A DNA stretch of 18,815 nucleotides from an uncultured Massilia sp. (GCA_946886065.1 CAMPHU010000077.1:1-18815); one strand, 5' to 3'. Counted from the stretch's first letter, positions 6,802 through 14,454 are shown. The notes: generated from the sequence alone by a model not told the origin. Numbers and translations are program-made.

Positions 6802-9486
6802 TCAGGCAGCGGCGGCGCTTTCGAACAGGAAGCGCCGCGCCATCATCTGCGCCATCTCGGCCGCCGGCACCGGCCGCGCGATATAGAAGCCCTGCACCTC
6901 GTTGCAATCGAGCCCGCGCAGGATCGCCAGCTGCTCCTCGGTCTCGACGCCTTCGGCCACCACCGACATGCCCAGCGCGTGGGCCATCGACACGATCGCC
7001 TGGAAGAACACCTTGCCCTCCTTCGACCTGGCCAGCTCGGTAGTGAAGGCGCGGTCCACCTTGAGCACGTCCATCCTGAGCCGCTGCAGCTGCGACAGCG
7101 AGGAGTAGCCGGTGCCGAAATCGTCCACGTGCAGCTTGACCCCGAGCCCGCGCAGCGCGGCCAGCTCGGCCAGGATGTCCTCGTGGTCGCCCATCATCGC
7201 CGATTCGGTGATCTCCACTTCGATCAGGCTGGCGGGCACACCGTAGCGCTCCAGGGCGCTGCTCAGCAGGCGCTGCACGCCGCCGCGCAGGAACTGCTTG
7301 GGAGAGACGTTGATCGACACCGGCACCAGCGCCACCCCGGCTTCGCGCCAGGCGGCCAGCTGGGCGCAGGCCTTGTCGATCACCGCTTCGCCGATGCGCA
7401 CGATCAGGCCGGTCGCTTCGGCCAGCGGGATGAAGTCGCCCGGCGCCACCATGCCCAGCTCCGGATGGCGCCAGCGCAGCAGCGCTTCCATGCTCAGGAG
7501 TTCGCCGCTGCGCGCATCCACGCGCGGCTGGTAGTGCAGCAGGAACTGGTCGGCCTCGATCGCTTCCAGCATGCGCTGCTTGAGGCGGGCGCGCGAATTC
7601 AGGGTCTGGGAATAGGCCGGGTCGAAGAAGCGGTACTGGCCCTTGCCTTCGTTCTTGCCCGCGTACATGGCGATGTCGCTGTGGCGCACCAGGGTTTCGG
7701 CGTCCAGCCCGTCGCGCGGGTACATGGCGATGCCGACCGAGGCGCCCACCGCGTGCAGCTCGTCCTTGAACAGGAAGGGCACGCCGAAGGCTTCGACGAT
7801 GCGCGCGGCCACCGAGGCCGCCTGGCGCTCGCCGTCGCAGGGGTGCAGCAGCACCACGAACTCGTCGCCGCCGAAGCGCGCCACCTGGTCGCTCGGGCGC
7901 AGCAGCGACAGCAGGCGCTGGGCGGCGGACTTGAGCAGCTGGTCGCCGGTGGCGTGGCCGTGCGAGTCGTTGACGTGCTTGAACTCGTCCAGGTCGATGA
8001 ACAGCAGCGCCAGCCCCGCCCCGCTGGACCTGGCCTGGCTGAGGGCGGCCGGCATCGCGGCCAGGAAGGCGTGGCGCGTGGCCAGGCCGGTCAGGCTGTC
8101 CTCGTTGGCCAGGCGCTCCAGCTGCACTTCGTGCTCCTTGCGTTCGCTGATGTCCTGCAGGGTCACGGCCAGGCCATTGCCGACCCGGACCAGGCGGCGC
8201 CGTCCCCAACCGATGTTCAGGCGGTTATCGAGCGGCATCTTGCGGTCGTCCTCGTAGAAGCCCGCTTCCATCGCCTTGCGGTAGGTGGCCAGCAGCTCCT
8301 CGCCGAACAGCGCGCTGTCGATGCGCGACAGGCTGGCGCCCACCAGCTTCTCGCGCTTCATGCCGTAGAAGAAGGCGCCGCGCTCGTTGCAGTCGACGAT
8401 ACGGAAATCCTCGATGCCGCCGTCGCGCCCGCGCACCGCGGCCGCCATGTAGAAGCCGTCGTTGCCGCTCTCGGTGGCGGTGCGGTAGGCGCGCCGCACT
8501 TCGTCCTGCTCGCGTTCGCGCTGCAGGGCGCGCCGGGCCAGCACCGCACCGAAGCCGCCCAGCAGCAGCAGGCCCGCGGTGGCGACGATGGCGCGGTCGC
8601 GGCTCTCGGTCCAGTAGGCCTGCGCGGCTTGCTGCGCCGCGCTGTGCGACAGGCCGACCAGGGCCACCAGCGGATACACCGCCGAATGGCGCCAGCCCAG
8701 CACGCGCGCATGTTTATCCGCGAATCCGTCGCCACCGTCCACCAGGCGCACTCCACGCTCGCTGGCCCACATCGCGCCGCGGCGCGGCAGCAGCGGCGCG
8801 GACGCATCGACATAGGCGGCGCCGTCGCTGCGCTGCTCGATGCGCAGCCGTCCTTCCGCGCCGGCCATGGCCACCACGCCGTCCACGCCCAGGGTGGCCG
8901 GGCTCACGAAGGAGGTGAAATAGCGCGCGTCGACCGCCATCAGCACGATGCCGTCGAATTCGTCGTCCGTGGTGTCCAGGCGGCGCGTGAACAGCACCGC
9001 TTCGCCGGCCTTGCCGAACGGCGCGGGCGCGGCGCCGACCCGCAGCGCGGTCGAGATGTGGTCGCGGTGCTGGGCGAAGAACTGGCCGCCGGACAGGTCG
9101 GCGCCGAGCAGCGCCGGGCGGGTCGAGGAGCGCACCACGCCGTCGCGATCGACCACGGCCACCACGCGGAAGGCGCTGTCGGTGAACATGCCGTCGCGCC
9201 GCAGCTCGTCCAGCAGGCCGCGCTCGCGCGAGTGTTCCCAGCTGAACTTGAGCTGCATGGTGATCTGGTCCATCTGGCCCACCGAGCGGGTGATGTACTG
9301 CTCGTAGGCTTCGGCGTAGGCGCCGGCGTCCTTGCGCACCTGCGCTTCGGCGCGCGCCTGTTCGGCCGCGGCGCGCACCACGGTGACAGTCCACAGGGCG
9401 GCGCCGAGCAGCACGGCCAGCAACGGCCAGGCAAGGATGCGGAAGCGGTGACTACGGAGAGGCGCCAGGGCCGAGTGTTTGTTCAT
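6802..9486 (-). CDS. Membrane PAS-GGDEF-EAL cyclic-di-GMP signalling protein
   Basis: An 894-residue protein that can make and/or degrade cyclic di-GMP. Order: TM helix at about 16-38 (FRILAWPLLAVLLGAALWTV), an outside sensor domain of about 260 residues that looks dCACHE-like, a second TM helix near 300-322, a PAS domain at about 340-450, GGDEF and EAL. The GGDEF signature is intact at 539-543 (RFGGDEF), and R530-x2-D533 five residues before it is a canonical inhibitory I-site. The EAL domain has E667 in MEALLRW plus SINVSPKQF, EVEITES, DDFGTGYSSL, KVDRAF and EGVETEEQ, so both domains look catalytically competent. The ATG at 9486 is preferred over a TTG directly before it. A perfect dyad lies 43 bases upstream. 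Which activity dominates in the cell cannot be told from sequence. Confidence 0.93.
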   Translation of the reverse strand: MNKHSALAPLRSHRFRILAWPLLAVLLGAALWTVTVVRAAAEQARAEAQVRKDAGAYAEAYEQYITRSVGQMDQITMQLKFSWEHSRERGLLDELRRDGMFTDSAFRVVAVVDRDGVVRSSTRPALLGADLSGGQFFAQHRDHISTALRVGAAPAPFGKAGEAVLFTRRLDTTDDEFDGIVLMAVDARYFTSFVSPATLGVDGVVAMAGAEGRLRIEQRSDGAAYVDASAPLLPRRGAMWASERGVRLVDGGDGFADKHARVLGWRHSAVYPLVALVGLSHSAAQQAAQAYWTESRDRAIVATAGLLLLGGFGAVLARRALQREREQDEVRRAYRTATESGNDGFYMAAAVRGRDGGIEDFRIVDCNERGAFFYGMKREKLVGASLSRIDSALFGEELLATYRKAMEAGFYEDDRKMPLDNRLNIGWGRRRLVRVGNGLAVTLQDISERKEHEVQLERLANEDSLTGLATRHAFLAAMPAALSQARSSGAGLALLFIDLDEFKHVNDSHGHATGDQLLKSAAQRLLSLLRPSDQVARFGGDEFVVLLHPCDGERQAASVAARIVEAFGVPFLFKDELHAVGASVGIAMYPRDGLDAETLVRHSDIAMYAGKNEGKGQYRFFDPAYSQTLNSRARLKQRMLEAIEADQFLLHYQPRVDARSGELLSMEALLRWRHPELGMVAPGDFIPLAEATGLIVRIGEAVIDKACAQLAAWREAGVALVPVSINVSPKQFLRGGVQRLLSSALERYGVPASLIEVEITESAMMGDHEDILAELAALRGLGVKLHVDDFGTGYSSLSQLQRLRMDVLKVDRAFTTELARSKEGKVFFQAIVSMAHALGMSVVAEGVETEEQLAILRGLDCNEVQGFYIARPVPAAEMAQMMARRFLFESAAAA

Positions 9487-9528
9487 CAACGACAGTTTCA
9501 GTAAGGCATTTGTTGTCAGCTTACCGAG

Positions 9529-9556
9529 GGTTCATGTCATCCTGATGACATGAACC
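9529..9556. promoter_or_regulatory. Perfect 13-bp-arm inverted repeat, candidate operator
   Basis: GGTTCATGTCATC (9529-9541), two bases, GATGACATGAACC (9544-9556). All 13 positions pair. There is no T-run on either side and the loop would be tiny, so it looks more like a protein-binding dyad than a terminator. It lies in the gap between divergent genes, 43 bases upstream of the GGDEF-EAL start and about 190 from the other gene. The rest of this gap (9487-9742) holds a short GCCTTA-A-TAAGGC repeat at 9688-9700 and no convincing gene. Confidence 0.6.
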
Positions 9557-9742
9557 ATGATGGATGAGTCGGCAGGAGGCCTGAATGATCAAGGTCGCCC
9601 CGCGTGAGAGCGTCTGCCCTGCCAAATGGCTTGAGCCCGGCATGTTCGGATATGTGCGCCTTCGAACGGACTGCGATCGCTCCGCCTGCCTTAATAAGGC
9701 TCGCCAAGAATAATTCGCCATCCAGGCAAATAGGAGACCGAT

Positions 9743-10288
9743 ATGGGTAACCTCGACTCGCAGACATCAACCATCCTGGCCGTTGTTGTGGTTCTTGTTC
9801 TGGTTGCACTAGCCGCATGGTACTTCGTTCAAAAAAAGCAGTCCGAGAGATTGCAGCAACGCTTCGGACCAGAATACGGTCGCACCGTCGATGAACTTGG
9901 AAGCAGGGCAAAGGCCGAATCGGAGCTCAAGGCGCGTGAGAATCGTGTTGGAAAGCTCAATATCGTGCCCCTGGCGCCATCCGACGCCGCCAGATTCAGT
10001 CAAGCGTGGGCGAATCTGCAGGGCAGTTTCGTCGATAATCCAAAGGAAGTCGTCGCCCAGGCCGATCAGTTGGTTCGCGAGCTGATGGTGCAACGTGGGT
10101 ATCCTATGGCCGATTTTGAACATCGTGCGGCCGACATCTCGGTCGATCACCCAGCGGTTGTGGAGAATTACCGCGCCGCGCAAGTCATCGCCGCCCGCGA
10201 TACGCGCGGCGAAGCCACCACTGAAGACCTGCGCAATGCGGTGGTGCATTACCGGGTTCTCTTCAATGAGCTGCTCGAGGTGAAGTAA
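9743..10288 (+). CDS. Conserved-looking single-TM protein of unknown function
   Basis: A 181-residue protein with an N-terminal membrane anchor at about residues 10-30 (STILAVVVVLVLVALAAWYF), followed by a basic patch (VQKKQSERLQQRFG) that would keep the rest cytoplasmic. The soluble part is charged and helical: YGRTVDELGSRAKAESELKA, a middle segment with AARFSQAWANLQGSFVDNPK, and a C-terminal segment with HPAVVENYRAAQVIA and LRNAVVHYRVLFNELL. I associate this C-terminal pattern with small proteins annotated only as hypothetical in many phyla; no function can be given. The ATG at 9743 has TAGGAG seven bases upstream. Codon third positions look less GC-biased than in the neighbours. It is divergent from the GGDEF-EAL gene and convergent with the PhoB-like gene. 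Confidence 0.75.
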   Translation: MGNLDSQTSTILAVVVVLVLVALAAWYFVQKKQSERLQQRFGPEYGRTVDELGSRAKAESELKARENRVGKLNIVPLAPSDAARFSQAWANLQGSFVDNPKEVVAQADQLVRELMVQRGYPMADFEHRAADISVDHPAVVENYRAAQVIAARDTRGEATTEDLRNAVVHYRVLFNELLEVK

Positions 10289-10308
10289 GCAAGGCGGCGC
10301 AAGGCTGG

Positions 10309-10343
10309 CCTTCACTGTCCGGTGCCCTGAAAGCCAGTGAAGG
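10309..10343. other. Inverted repeat between convergent genes
   Basis: CCTTCACTG (10309-10317) and CAGTGAAGG (10335-10343) are perfect complements with a 17-base loop. It sits between the end of the one-TM protein gene and the convergent PhoB-like gene, where a shared terminator would be expected, but no T-run follows on either strand. It may act as a transcript-end structure. Confidence 0.4.
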
Positions 10344-10357
10344 TATTGCCAGGCGCC

Positions 10358-11005
10358 TCAGCTCGCCGAGAGCATGTAGCCCGCGCCGCGCACGGTCTTG
10401 ATCAGGGACTTGGCCCGTCCCAAGGCCTTGCGGAGACGCAGCACGTGGACGTCGACGGTGCGCTGGTCCAGCGTATCCGGGGTCTCCCACAGGTGGGCCA
10501 GCAGCTGGGCGCGCGAAAACACCTGGCCCGGATGGCACAGCAGGAAGCGCAGCAGCCGGTATTCGGCATGGCGCACCTCGACCTTGTGGCTGCCCACGCG
10601 TACGCTGCAGCTCAGGGGATCGAGCACCAGGCGGCCGGAGCGCAGCACGCGCGACTCCAGGCCTTCGTCCAGCGGCTGGGGAATGAATTCGGCGGGCGGC
10701 GGCGGAGCCGCTTCGCAGGCCGCGCGCTCGCCTTCGGCACAGTCGGCAGCCAGCAGGATCACGGGACGTTCGCGCAGGCGGTGGTCGCCGCGCAGGCGCG
10801 CCAGCAGGCGCATGCCGCCTTCCTGGCGCAGCATCGATTCCTGCAGCAGCAGTTCCGGACGTTCGCGCCCGATGAAGTCCCAGGCCTGCGCCAGGCTCGG
10901 CACGCTGTGCCAGATCCACTCGTCCTCGTGCAGCGAGAACTTGAGCAGTTCGGCAACCGCCGGCTTGTCGTCGACCACCAGGACGATCGTATTGGACCTT
11001 GTCAT
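10358..11005 (-). CDS. PhoB/OmpR-type transcription regulator with degenerate receiver domain
   Basis: A 215-residue DNA-binding regulator closest to PhoB. The C-terminal winged helix is complete: SGRLVLDPLSCSVRVG, RHAEYRLLRFLLCHPGQVFS, RAQLLAHLWE and the recognition segment RTVDVHVLRLRKAL, then TVRGAGYML. The N-terminal receiver aligns with E. coli PhoB without gaps for the first 80-odd residues, but the phosphoacceptor Asp53 is Glu56, the switch Thr83 is Ala86 and Lys105 is Gln110 (FIPQPL). The acidic pair D12-D13 is kept. The segment between receiver and DNA-binding domain is about 16 residues shorter than in PhoB, so helix alpha-5 seems lost. The gene lies downstream of pstS, with a terminator-like hairpin between and only a weak ribosome-binding site. 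It is probably phosphorylation-independent; it is a PhoB paralogue rather than phoB itself. Confidence 0.85.
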   Translation of the reverse strand: MTRSNTIVLVVDDKPAVAELLKFSLHEDEWIWHSVPSLAQAWDFIGRERPELLLQESMLRQEGGMRLLARLRGDHRLRERPVILLAADCAEGERAACEAAPPPPAEFIPQPLDEGLESRVLRSGRLVLDPLSCSVRVGSHKVEVRHAEYRLLRFLLCHPGQVFSRAQLLAHLWETPDTLDQRTVDVHVLRLRKALGRAKSLIKTVRGAGYMLSAS

Positions 11006-11030
11006 GGGAAGCTCAATGAACGTGGGCAGG

Positions 11031-11061
11031 CCAGAAAACAATCCGGCGGCCAGGCCGCCGG
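11031..11061 (-). terminator. Rho-independent terminator or attenuator after pstS
   Basis: Read on the minus strand, a nine-base-pair GC stem (CCGGCGGCC and GGCCGCCGG, 11061-11043, one-base centre) begins 21 bases after the pstS stop and is followed by ATTGTTTTCT. This has the form of an intrinsic terminator. The PhoB-like gene starts only 25 bases further on, so its expression probably depends on read-through or on a promoter hidden in this short gap. Confidence 0.75.
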
Positions 11062-11082
11062 ACAGGTCAGGACGCAGGCGGC

Positions 11083-12111
11083 TTAGTAGATCGCCTTGCC
11101 CGAACCGTCTTTCAGGTTGCTCTTCCATGAAGCCTGGACCTGCTTGACCACCGAGGCCGGCAGCGGCACGTAGTCCAGCTCGGCGGCAGCCGGGGCGCCG
11201 TTCTTGAAGGCCCAGTCGAAGAACTTCACGACTTCGGCGCCCTTCCCGGCATTGGCCTGGCTCTTGTGCATCAGGATGTAGGACACGCCGGTGATCGGCC
11301 AGCTCTGCTTGCCCGCCTGGTCGGTCAGCACCACGCCGAAGCCCGGCGCCTTGGTCCATTCGGCGCTGGCGGCGGCGGCCTTGAAGTGCTCGTCGTCCGG
11401 CTGCAGGAAGGCGCCGTCCTTGTTCTTCAGCTGGGTGTGCGACAGCTTGTTCTTCTTGGCATAGGCCCACTCGACATAGCCGATCGCGCCCTTGATGCGC
11501 TGCACGTTGGCGGCCACGCCTTCGTTGCCCTTGCCGCCCACGCCCACGGCCCACTTGACCGCGGTGCCGGCGCCGACCTTGCTCTTCCAGTCCGGGCTGA
11601 CCTTGGACAGGTAGTCGGTGAACAGGAAGGAGGTGCCCGAGCTGTCGGCGCGGTGCACGACGGTGATGTCGGCGTCCGGCAGCTTCACGCCCGGGTTCAG
11701 GGCCGCGATCTCGGCCGCGTTCCACTTGGCGATCTTGCCCAGGTAGATATCGGCGATGACCGGGCCGGTCAGCTTCAGCTGGCCGGGGGTGACGCCCTCG
11801 ACGTTGACCACGGCGACCACGCCGCCCATGATGGCCGGGAACTGCATCAGGCCGTCGCTTTCCAGGTCTTCGGCCTTGAGCGGCATGTCCGAGGCGCCGA
11901 AGTCGACGGTCTTGGCCTTGATCTGCTTGATGCCGGCGCCCGAGCCCACCGACTGGTAGTTCAGGCCGGTGCCGGTCGCCCCCTTGTAGGCCTCCGCCCA
12001 CTTTGCGTAGATCGGGTACGGGAAGGTTGCGCCCGCGCCGGTGATGTCGGCGGCGAACGAGGTCGTCATCACGAGTGCGGCGGCGGCGCCGGCGAGGATC
12101 TTCTTGATCAT
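11083..12111 (-). CDS. pstS: Phosphate ABC transporter periplasmic substrate-binding protein PstS
   Basis: PstS captures inorganic phosphate in the periplasm and hands it to the PstCAB transporter. The product has 342 residues, the usual length. A signal peptide MIKKILAGAAAALVMTTSFA is followed by the family start ADITGAGATFPYPIYAKWAE. Phosphate-site segments are present: VGSGAGIKQI, DFGASDMPL, and HRADSSGTSFLFTDYLS with the Arg-Asp-Ser-Ser-Gly-Thr cluster. TKAPGFGVV, WPITGVSYIL and VKFFDWAFKNG are also typical. The ATG at 12111 is clear. A tandem PHO box with a -10 lies upstream, so induction by PhoB on phosphate starvation is expected. pstC, pstA and pstB are not in this window; a PhoB-like regulator gene follows instead, which is an unusual partner. 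Confidence 0.97.
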   Translation of the reverse strand: MIKKILAGAAAALVMTTSFAADITGAGATFPYPIYAKWAEAYKGATGTGLNYQSVGSGAGIKQIKAKTVDFGASDMPLKAEDLESDGLMQFPAIMGGVVAVVNVEGVTPGQLKLTGPVIADIYLGKIAKWNAAEIAALNPGVKLPDADITVVHRADSSGTSFLFTDYLSKVSPDWKSKVGAGTAVKWAVGVGGKGNEGVAANVQRIKGAIGYVEWAYAKKNKLSHTQLKNKDGAFLQPDDEHFKAAAASAEWTKAPGFGVVLTDQAGKQSWPITGVSYILMHKSQANAGKGAEVVKFFDWAFKNGAPAAAELDYVPLPASVVKQVQASWKSNLKDGSGKAIY

Positions 12112-12167
12112 TGGCTTGGTATTCCTATTTCTGGTTGTAGGGATGTGTTGTTTTGGACCACGAAAAA

Positions 12168-12203
12168 AGCATAGCCGCCGAATGTGACCGCAATGTGACC
12201 TCG
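12168..12203 (-). promoter_or_regulatory. PHO box and -10 element of pstS
   Basis: On the minus strand two identical copies of GGTCACATT (12200-12192 and 12189-12181) repeat with an 11-base period, matching the PhoB-binding pattern of 7-bp direct repeats spaced by 4 bases (GTCACAT close to CTGTCAT). TATGCT (12173-12168) lies at the distance expected when the PHO box replaces the -35 element. The start of pstS is about 57 bases downstream. PhoB binding is established for such boxes in other bacteria and is inferred here. Confidence 0.8.
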
Positions 12204-12238
12204 GTTTGCATTCGCGCGCGACCCGGCAGTTATGGTTT

Positions 12239-12247
12239 TGCTATGAT
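12239..12247 (+). promoter_or_regulatory. Extended -10 promoter candidate for the small lipoprotein gene
   Basis: TGCTATGAT combines the TGn extension with a TATGAT hexamer (12242-12247), 33 bases before the ATG at 12281. No good -35 hexamer is present, as is usual for extended -10 promoters. It lies about 40 bases from the PHO box of the divergent pstS gene. Confidence 0.45.
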
Positions 12248-12280
12248 GGACGCTCCACCCCAACACATGGATGACACCGC

Positions 12281-12685
12281 ATGCGCCCCCTGCTCCGTGT
12301 TTTCTGTTCCCTCCTGGCTGCCAGTGCGCTGACTGCCTGCGCCAGCAACGAGCGCCTTCCCGAAGCCCGCTACACCATGGTCGAGCGCCAGGTGCTGCCG
12401 CTGGACCGTCGCCTGACCCTCACCTACGAAGGCGCCGACGACAGCCGCTGCCCCGAGAACGCGCGCTGCATGTGGGCGGGCCAGGTGGCCTACCGCTTCA
12501 CCCTGCGCATCGGCAATAGCGTGGCCCAGGCCTTCTACCTCGTGCCCGGCCGGCCCGGCTGGACCAACCCGGCGCTGCGCGGCTCGCGTATCGAACTCGA
12601 CCGCAGCCTGGTGGCGCCGCCGCGCGGCGTGGCGGAAGCCCGCCCCGCCTCCTACCCGGTCGTGTTCAACATGTACGCCATGTGA
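12281..12685 (+). CDS. Small lipoprotein of unknown function
   Basis: A 134-residue protein. The start MRPLLRVFCSLLAASALTAC is a lipoprotein signal with lipobox LTAC and lipidated C20. The mature part has one conspicuous motif, DDSRCPENARCMWAGQVAYR, where two cysteines six residues apart are followed by MWAG; I have seen the C-x(n)-CvWaG pattern in uncharacterised small lipoproteins but cannot name a function. The cysteines may form a disulfide. The rest looks beta-rich (LTLTYEG, YRFTLRIGN). No clear Shine-Dalgarno sequence precedes the ATG, but the extended -10 and the signal peptide support this start. It is divergent from pstS and 26 bases upstream of gamma-glutamyltransferase, so the two may be cotranscribed. 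Confidence 0.75.
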   Translation: MRPLLRVFCSLLAASALTACASNERLPEARYTMVERQVLPLDRRLTLTYEGADDSRCPENARCMWAGQVAYRFTLRIGNSVAQAFYLVPGRPGWTNPALRGSRIELDRSLVAPPRGVAEARPASYPVVFNMYAM

Positions 12686-12711
12686 GCCCGGGCTCACGGC
12701 CAGGAGACTCC

Positions 12712-14454
12712 ATGAAGGCAAACGCGCTCGCGTGCGGGCTGGTGCTGTCCATCGTCGTGCACATGCCGGCCACGGCCAAGACCCCGGTGGCCACCGGCAC
12801 CGGCGGCGCGGTCGCCACCATCAGCGAGCAGGCCTCGCAGTCGGCCATGGCGATCCTGAACCAGGGCGGCAACGCGGTCGACGCGGCGGTGGCGGCGGCC
12901 GCCACCCTGGGCGTGACCGATCCCTTCAGTTGCGGCATCGGCGGCGGCGGCTTCATGCTCATCTACCTGGCCAGGGACAAGCGCGTGATCACCATCGACC
13001 ACCGCGAGACGGCGCCCGCCAGCTTCACCCCCACCGTGTTCCAGGCCAAGGGGAAAGAGATCGACTTCGAAACCGCGGTGGCCAGCGGCGCGGCGGTCGG
13101 CGTGCCGGGCACGGTGCGCGGCTGGCACGAGGCGCTGGAACGCTACGGCAGCATGCGCTTCAAGCAGGTGCTGGCGCCCGCCATCGCCGTTGCCGAAAAG
13201 GGCTTCAGGCTGAATGACACTTTCTTTCACCTGGCCAGCCAGAATGAAAGGAAATTCCAGCAGTTCCAGAGCACCAGCGCGCTCTACCTGAGCAAGGGCA
13301 AGCCGCTTCCCGCCGGCACCCTGCTGCGCAATCCGGACATGGCCAAGGCCTACCGCGAGATCGCGGCCGGCGGCGTCGAGGCCTTCTACGAAGGGCCGAT
13401 CGCGCGCGCCATCGTCGACGCCGTCAACCGTCCACCCGTCGCGCCGGGCAAGACGGTGCGCCCCGGCCGCATGACCCTGGCCGACCTGGCCAACTACGAG
13501 GCGCGCATCCGCCTGCCGCTGCACAGCACCTACCGCGGTTACGACATCTACGGCATGCCCCTGCCCTCGAGCGGCGGCGCGACCGTGGCCGAGGCGCTCA
13601 ACATCCTGGAAGGCTACGAGCTGGCGTCGATGCCGCGCGCCCAGGCCGAGCACCTGTACCTGGAAGCCAGCCGCCTGGCCTTTGCCGACCGCAACGCCTA
13701 CCTGGCCGATCCCGAATACCTGGACGCACCGGTCGCCGGCCTGCTGTCCAAGCAGTACGCGGCCCAGCGCCGCAAACTGGTCACGCAGCGCGCCGCGTCG
13801 AACGTGGCGGCGGGCGACCCGTACATCTTCCAGGACGACCAGAGCGTGCCCCTGCGCCCGCAGGCCCAGCGCATGCAGCCCGAAAGCGCCCACACGACCC
13901 ACCTGACCGTATCGGACAAGGACGGCAATGTGGTCTCCTACACCTTCACCATCGAATCCTGGGGCGGCAGCGGCATCGTTGTGCCGGGCTACGGTTTCCT
14001 CCTCAACAACGAGATGACCGACTTCGACTTCAGCGGCCCGCATCCCAACGTGCCGGAAGCCGGCAAGCGCCCGCGCTCCAGCATGGCGCCGACCATCGCG
14101 CTCAAGGACGGCAAGCCGGCCTTCAGCATCGGCAGCCCGGGCGGCGCGACCATCATCACCACGGTGCTGCAGACCATCGTCAACTACATCGACCTCGGGA
14201 TGCCGATGCACGAGGCCCTGGACGCGCCGCGCATCAGCGAGCGCAACGGCGCGGGGAGCTCGGTCGAGCCGGGTTTCGGGGGCAGCGCCCAGGCGCGCGC
14301 CCTGGAAGCCTTCGGCCACCGCTGGGAAGCGAATCCGGAAGAAATCGGCGCCGCCAATGCGCTGGTGTTCAACCCGGACGGCACCGTGACGGCCGTCAGC
14401 GAAGGCAAGCGCCACGGCGTCGGCACGGCCCTGGTGCAGCGGCGCGGGCATTGA
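12712..14454 (+). CDS. ggt: Gamma-glutamyltransferase (glutathione hydrolase)
   Basis: A periplasmic N-terminal nucleophile hydrolase of 580 residues that cleaves the gamma-glutamyl bond of glutathione or transfers the glutamyl group. The precursor cuts itself before the catalytic Thr. Here the site is HTTH with T395 as the probable nucleophile (compare TTH at 391-393 in E. coli GGT). Upstream, large-subunit segments GNAVDAAVAAAATLGVTDP, GIGGGGFMLIYL, HRETAP and SGAAVGVPGTVRGWHEAL are typical. Downstream are NNEMTDF, PRSSMAPTIAL and GSPGGATIITTVLQ, the last forming the glutamyl-binding loop. A signal peptide covers residues 1-23 (MKANALACGLVLSIVVHMPA...). The ATG at 12712 is preferred over in-frame upstream codons because CAGGAG precedes it. 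No intrinsic terminator is seen afterwards. Confidence 0.95.
   Translation: MKANALACGLVLSIVVHMPATAKTPVATGTGGAVATISEQASQSAMAILNQGGNAVDAAVAAAATLGVTDPFSCGIGGGGFMLIYLARDKRVITIDHRETAPASFTPTVFQAKGKEIDFETAVASGAAVGVPGTVRGWHEALERYGSMRFKQVLAPAIAVAEKGFRLNDTFFHLASQNERKFQQFQSTSALYLSKGKPLPAGTLLRNPDMAKAYREIAAGGVEAFYEGPIARAIVDAVNRPPVAPGKTVRPGRMTLADLANYEARIRLPLHSTYRGYDIYGMPLPSSGGATVAEALNILEGYELASMPRAQAEHLYLEASRLAFADRNAYLADPEYLDAPVAGLLSKQYAAQRRKLVTQRAASNVAAGDPYIFQDDQSVPLRPQAQRMQPESAHTTHLTVSDKDGNVVSYTFTIESWGGSGIVVPGYGFLLNNEMTDFDFSGPHPNVPEAGKRPRSSMAPTIALKDGKPAFSIGSPGGATIITTVLQTIVNYIDLGMPMHEALDAPRISERNGAGSSVEPGFGGSAQARALEAFGHRWEANPEEIGAANALVFNPDGTVTAVSEGKRHGVGTALVQRRGH

Noticed and set aside
6979..9504. Long plus-strand open frame opposite the GGDEF-EAL gene
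   Set aside because: Low-complexity His/Gln/Ala/Gly translation typical of an antisense shadow; all domain motifs are on the minus strand.
9487..9530. GAACC on the minus strand near the dyad as a third copy of the ECF promoter motif
   Set aside because: Beyond GAACC the conserved downstream bases (CCTG, GG, ATT) are absent at the required spacing.
9521..9721. Small minus-strand open frames in the gap before the one-TM protein
   Set aside because: No ribosome-binding site, no domain, and they span the dyad and the likely promoter region.
11006..12001. Upstream extension of the PhoB-like frame through pstS
   Set aside because: The translation opposite this part is a frame-shifted version of pstS; the ATG at 11005 starts a normal receiver domain.
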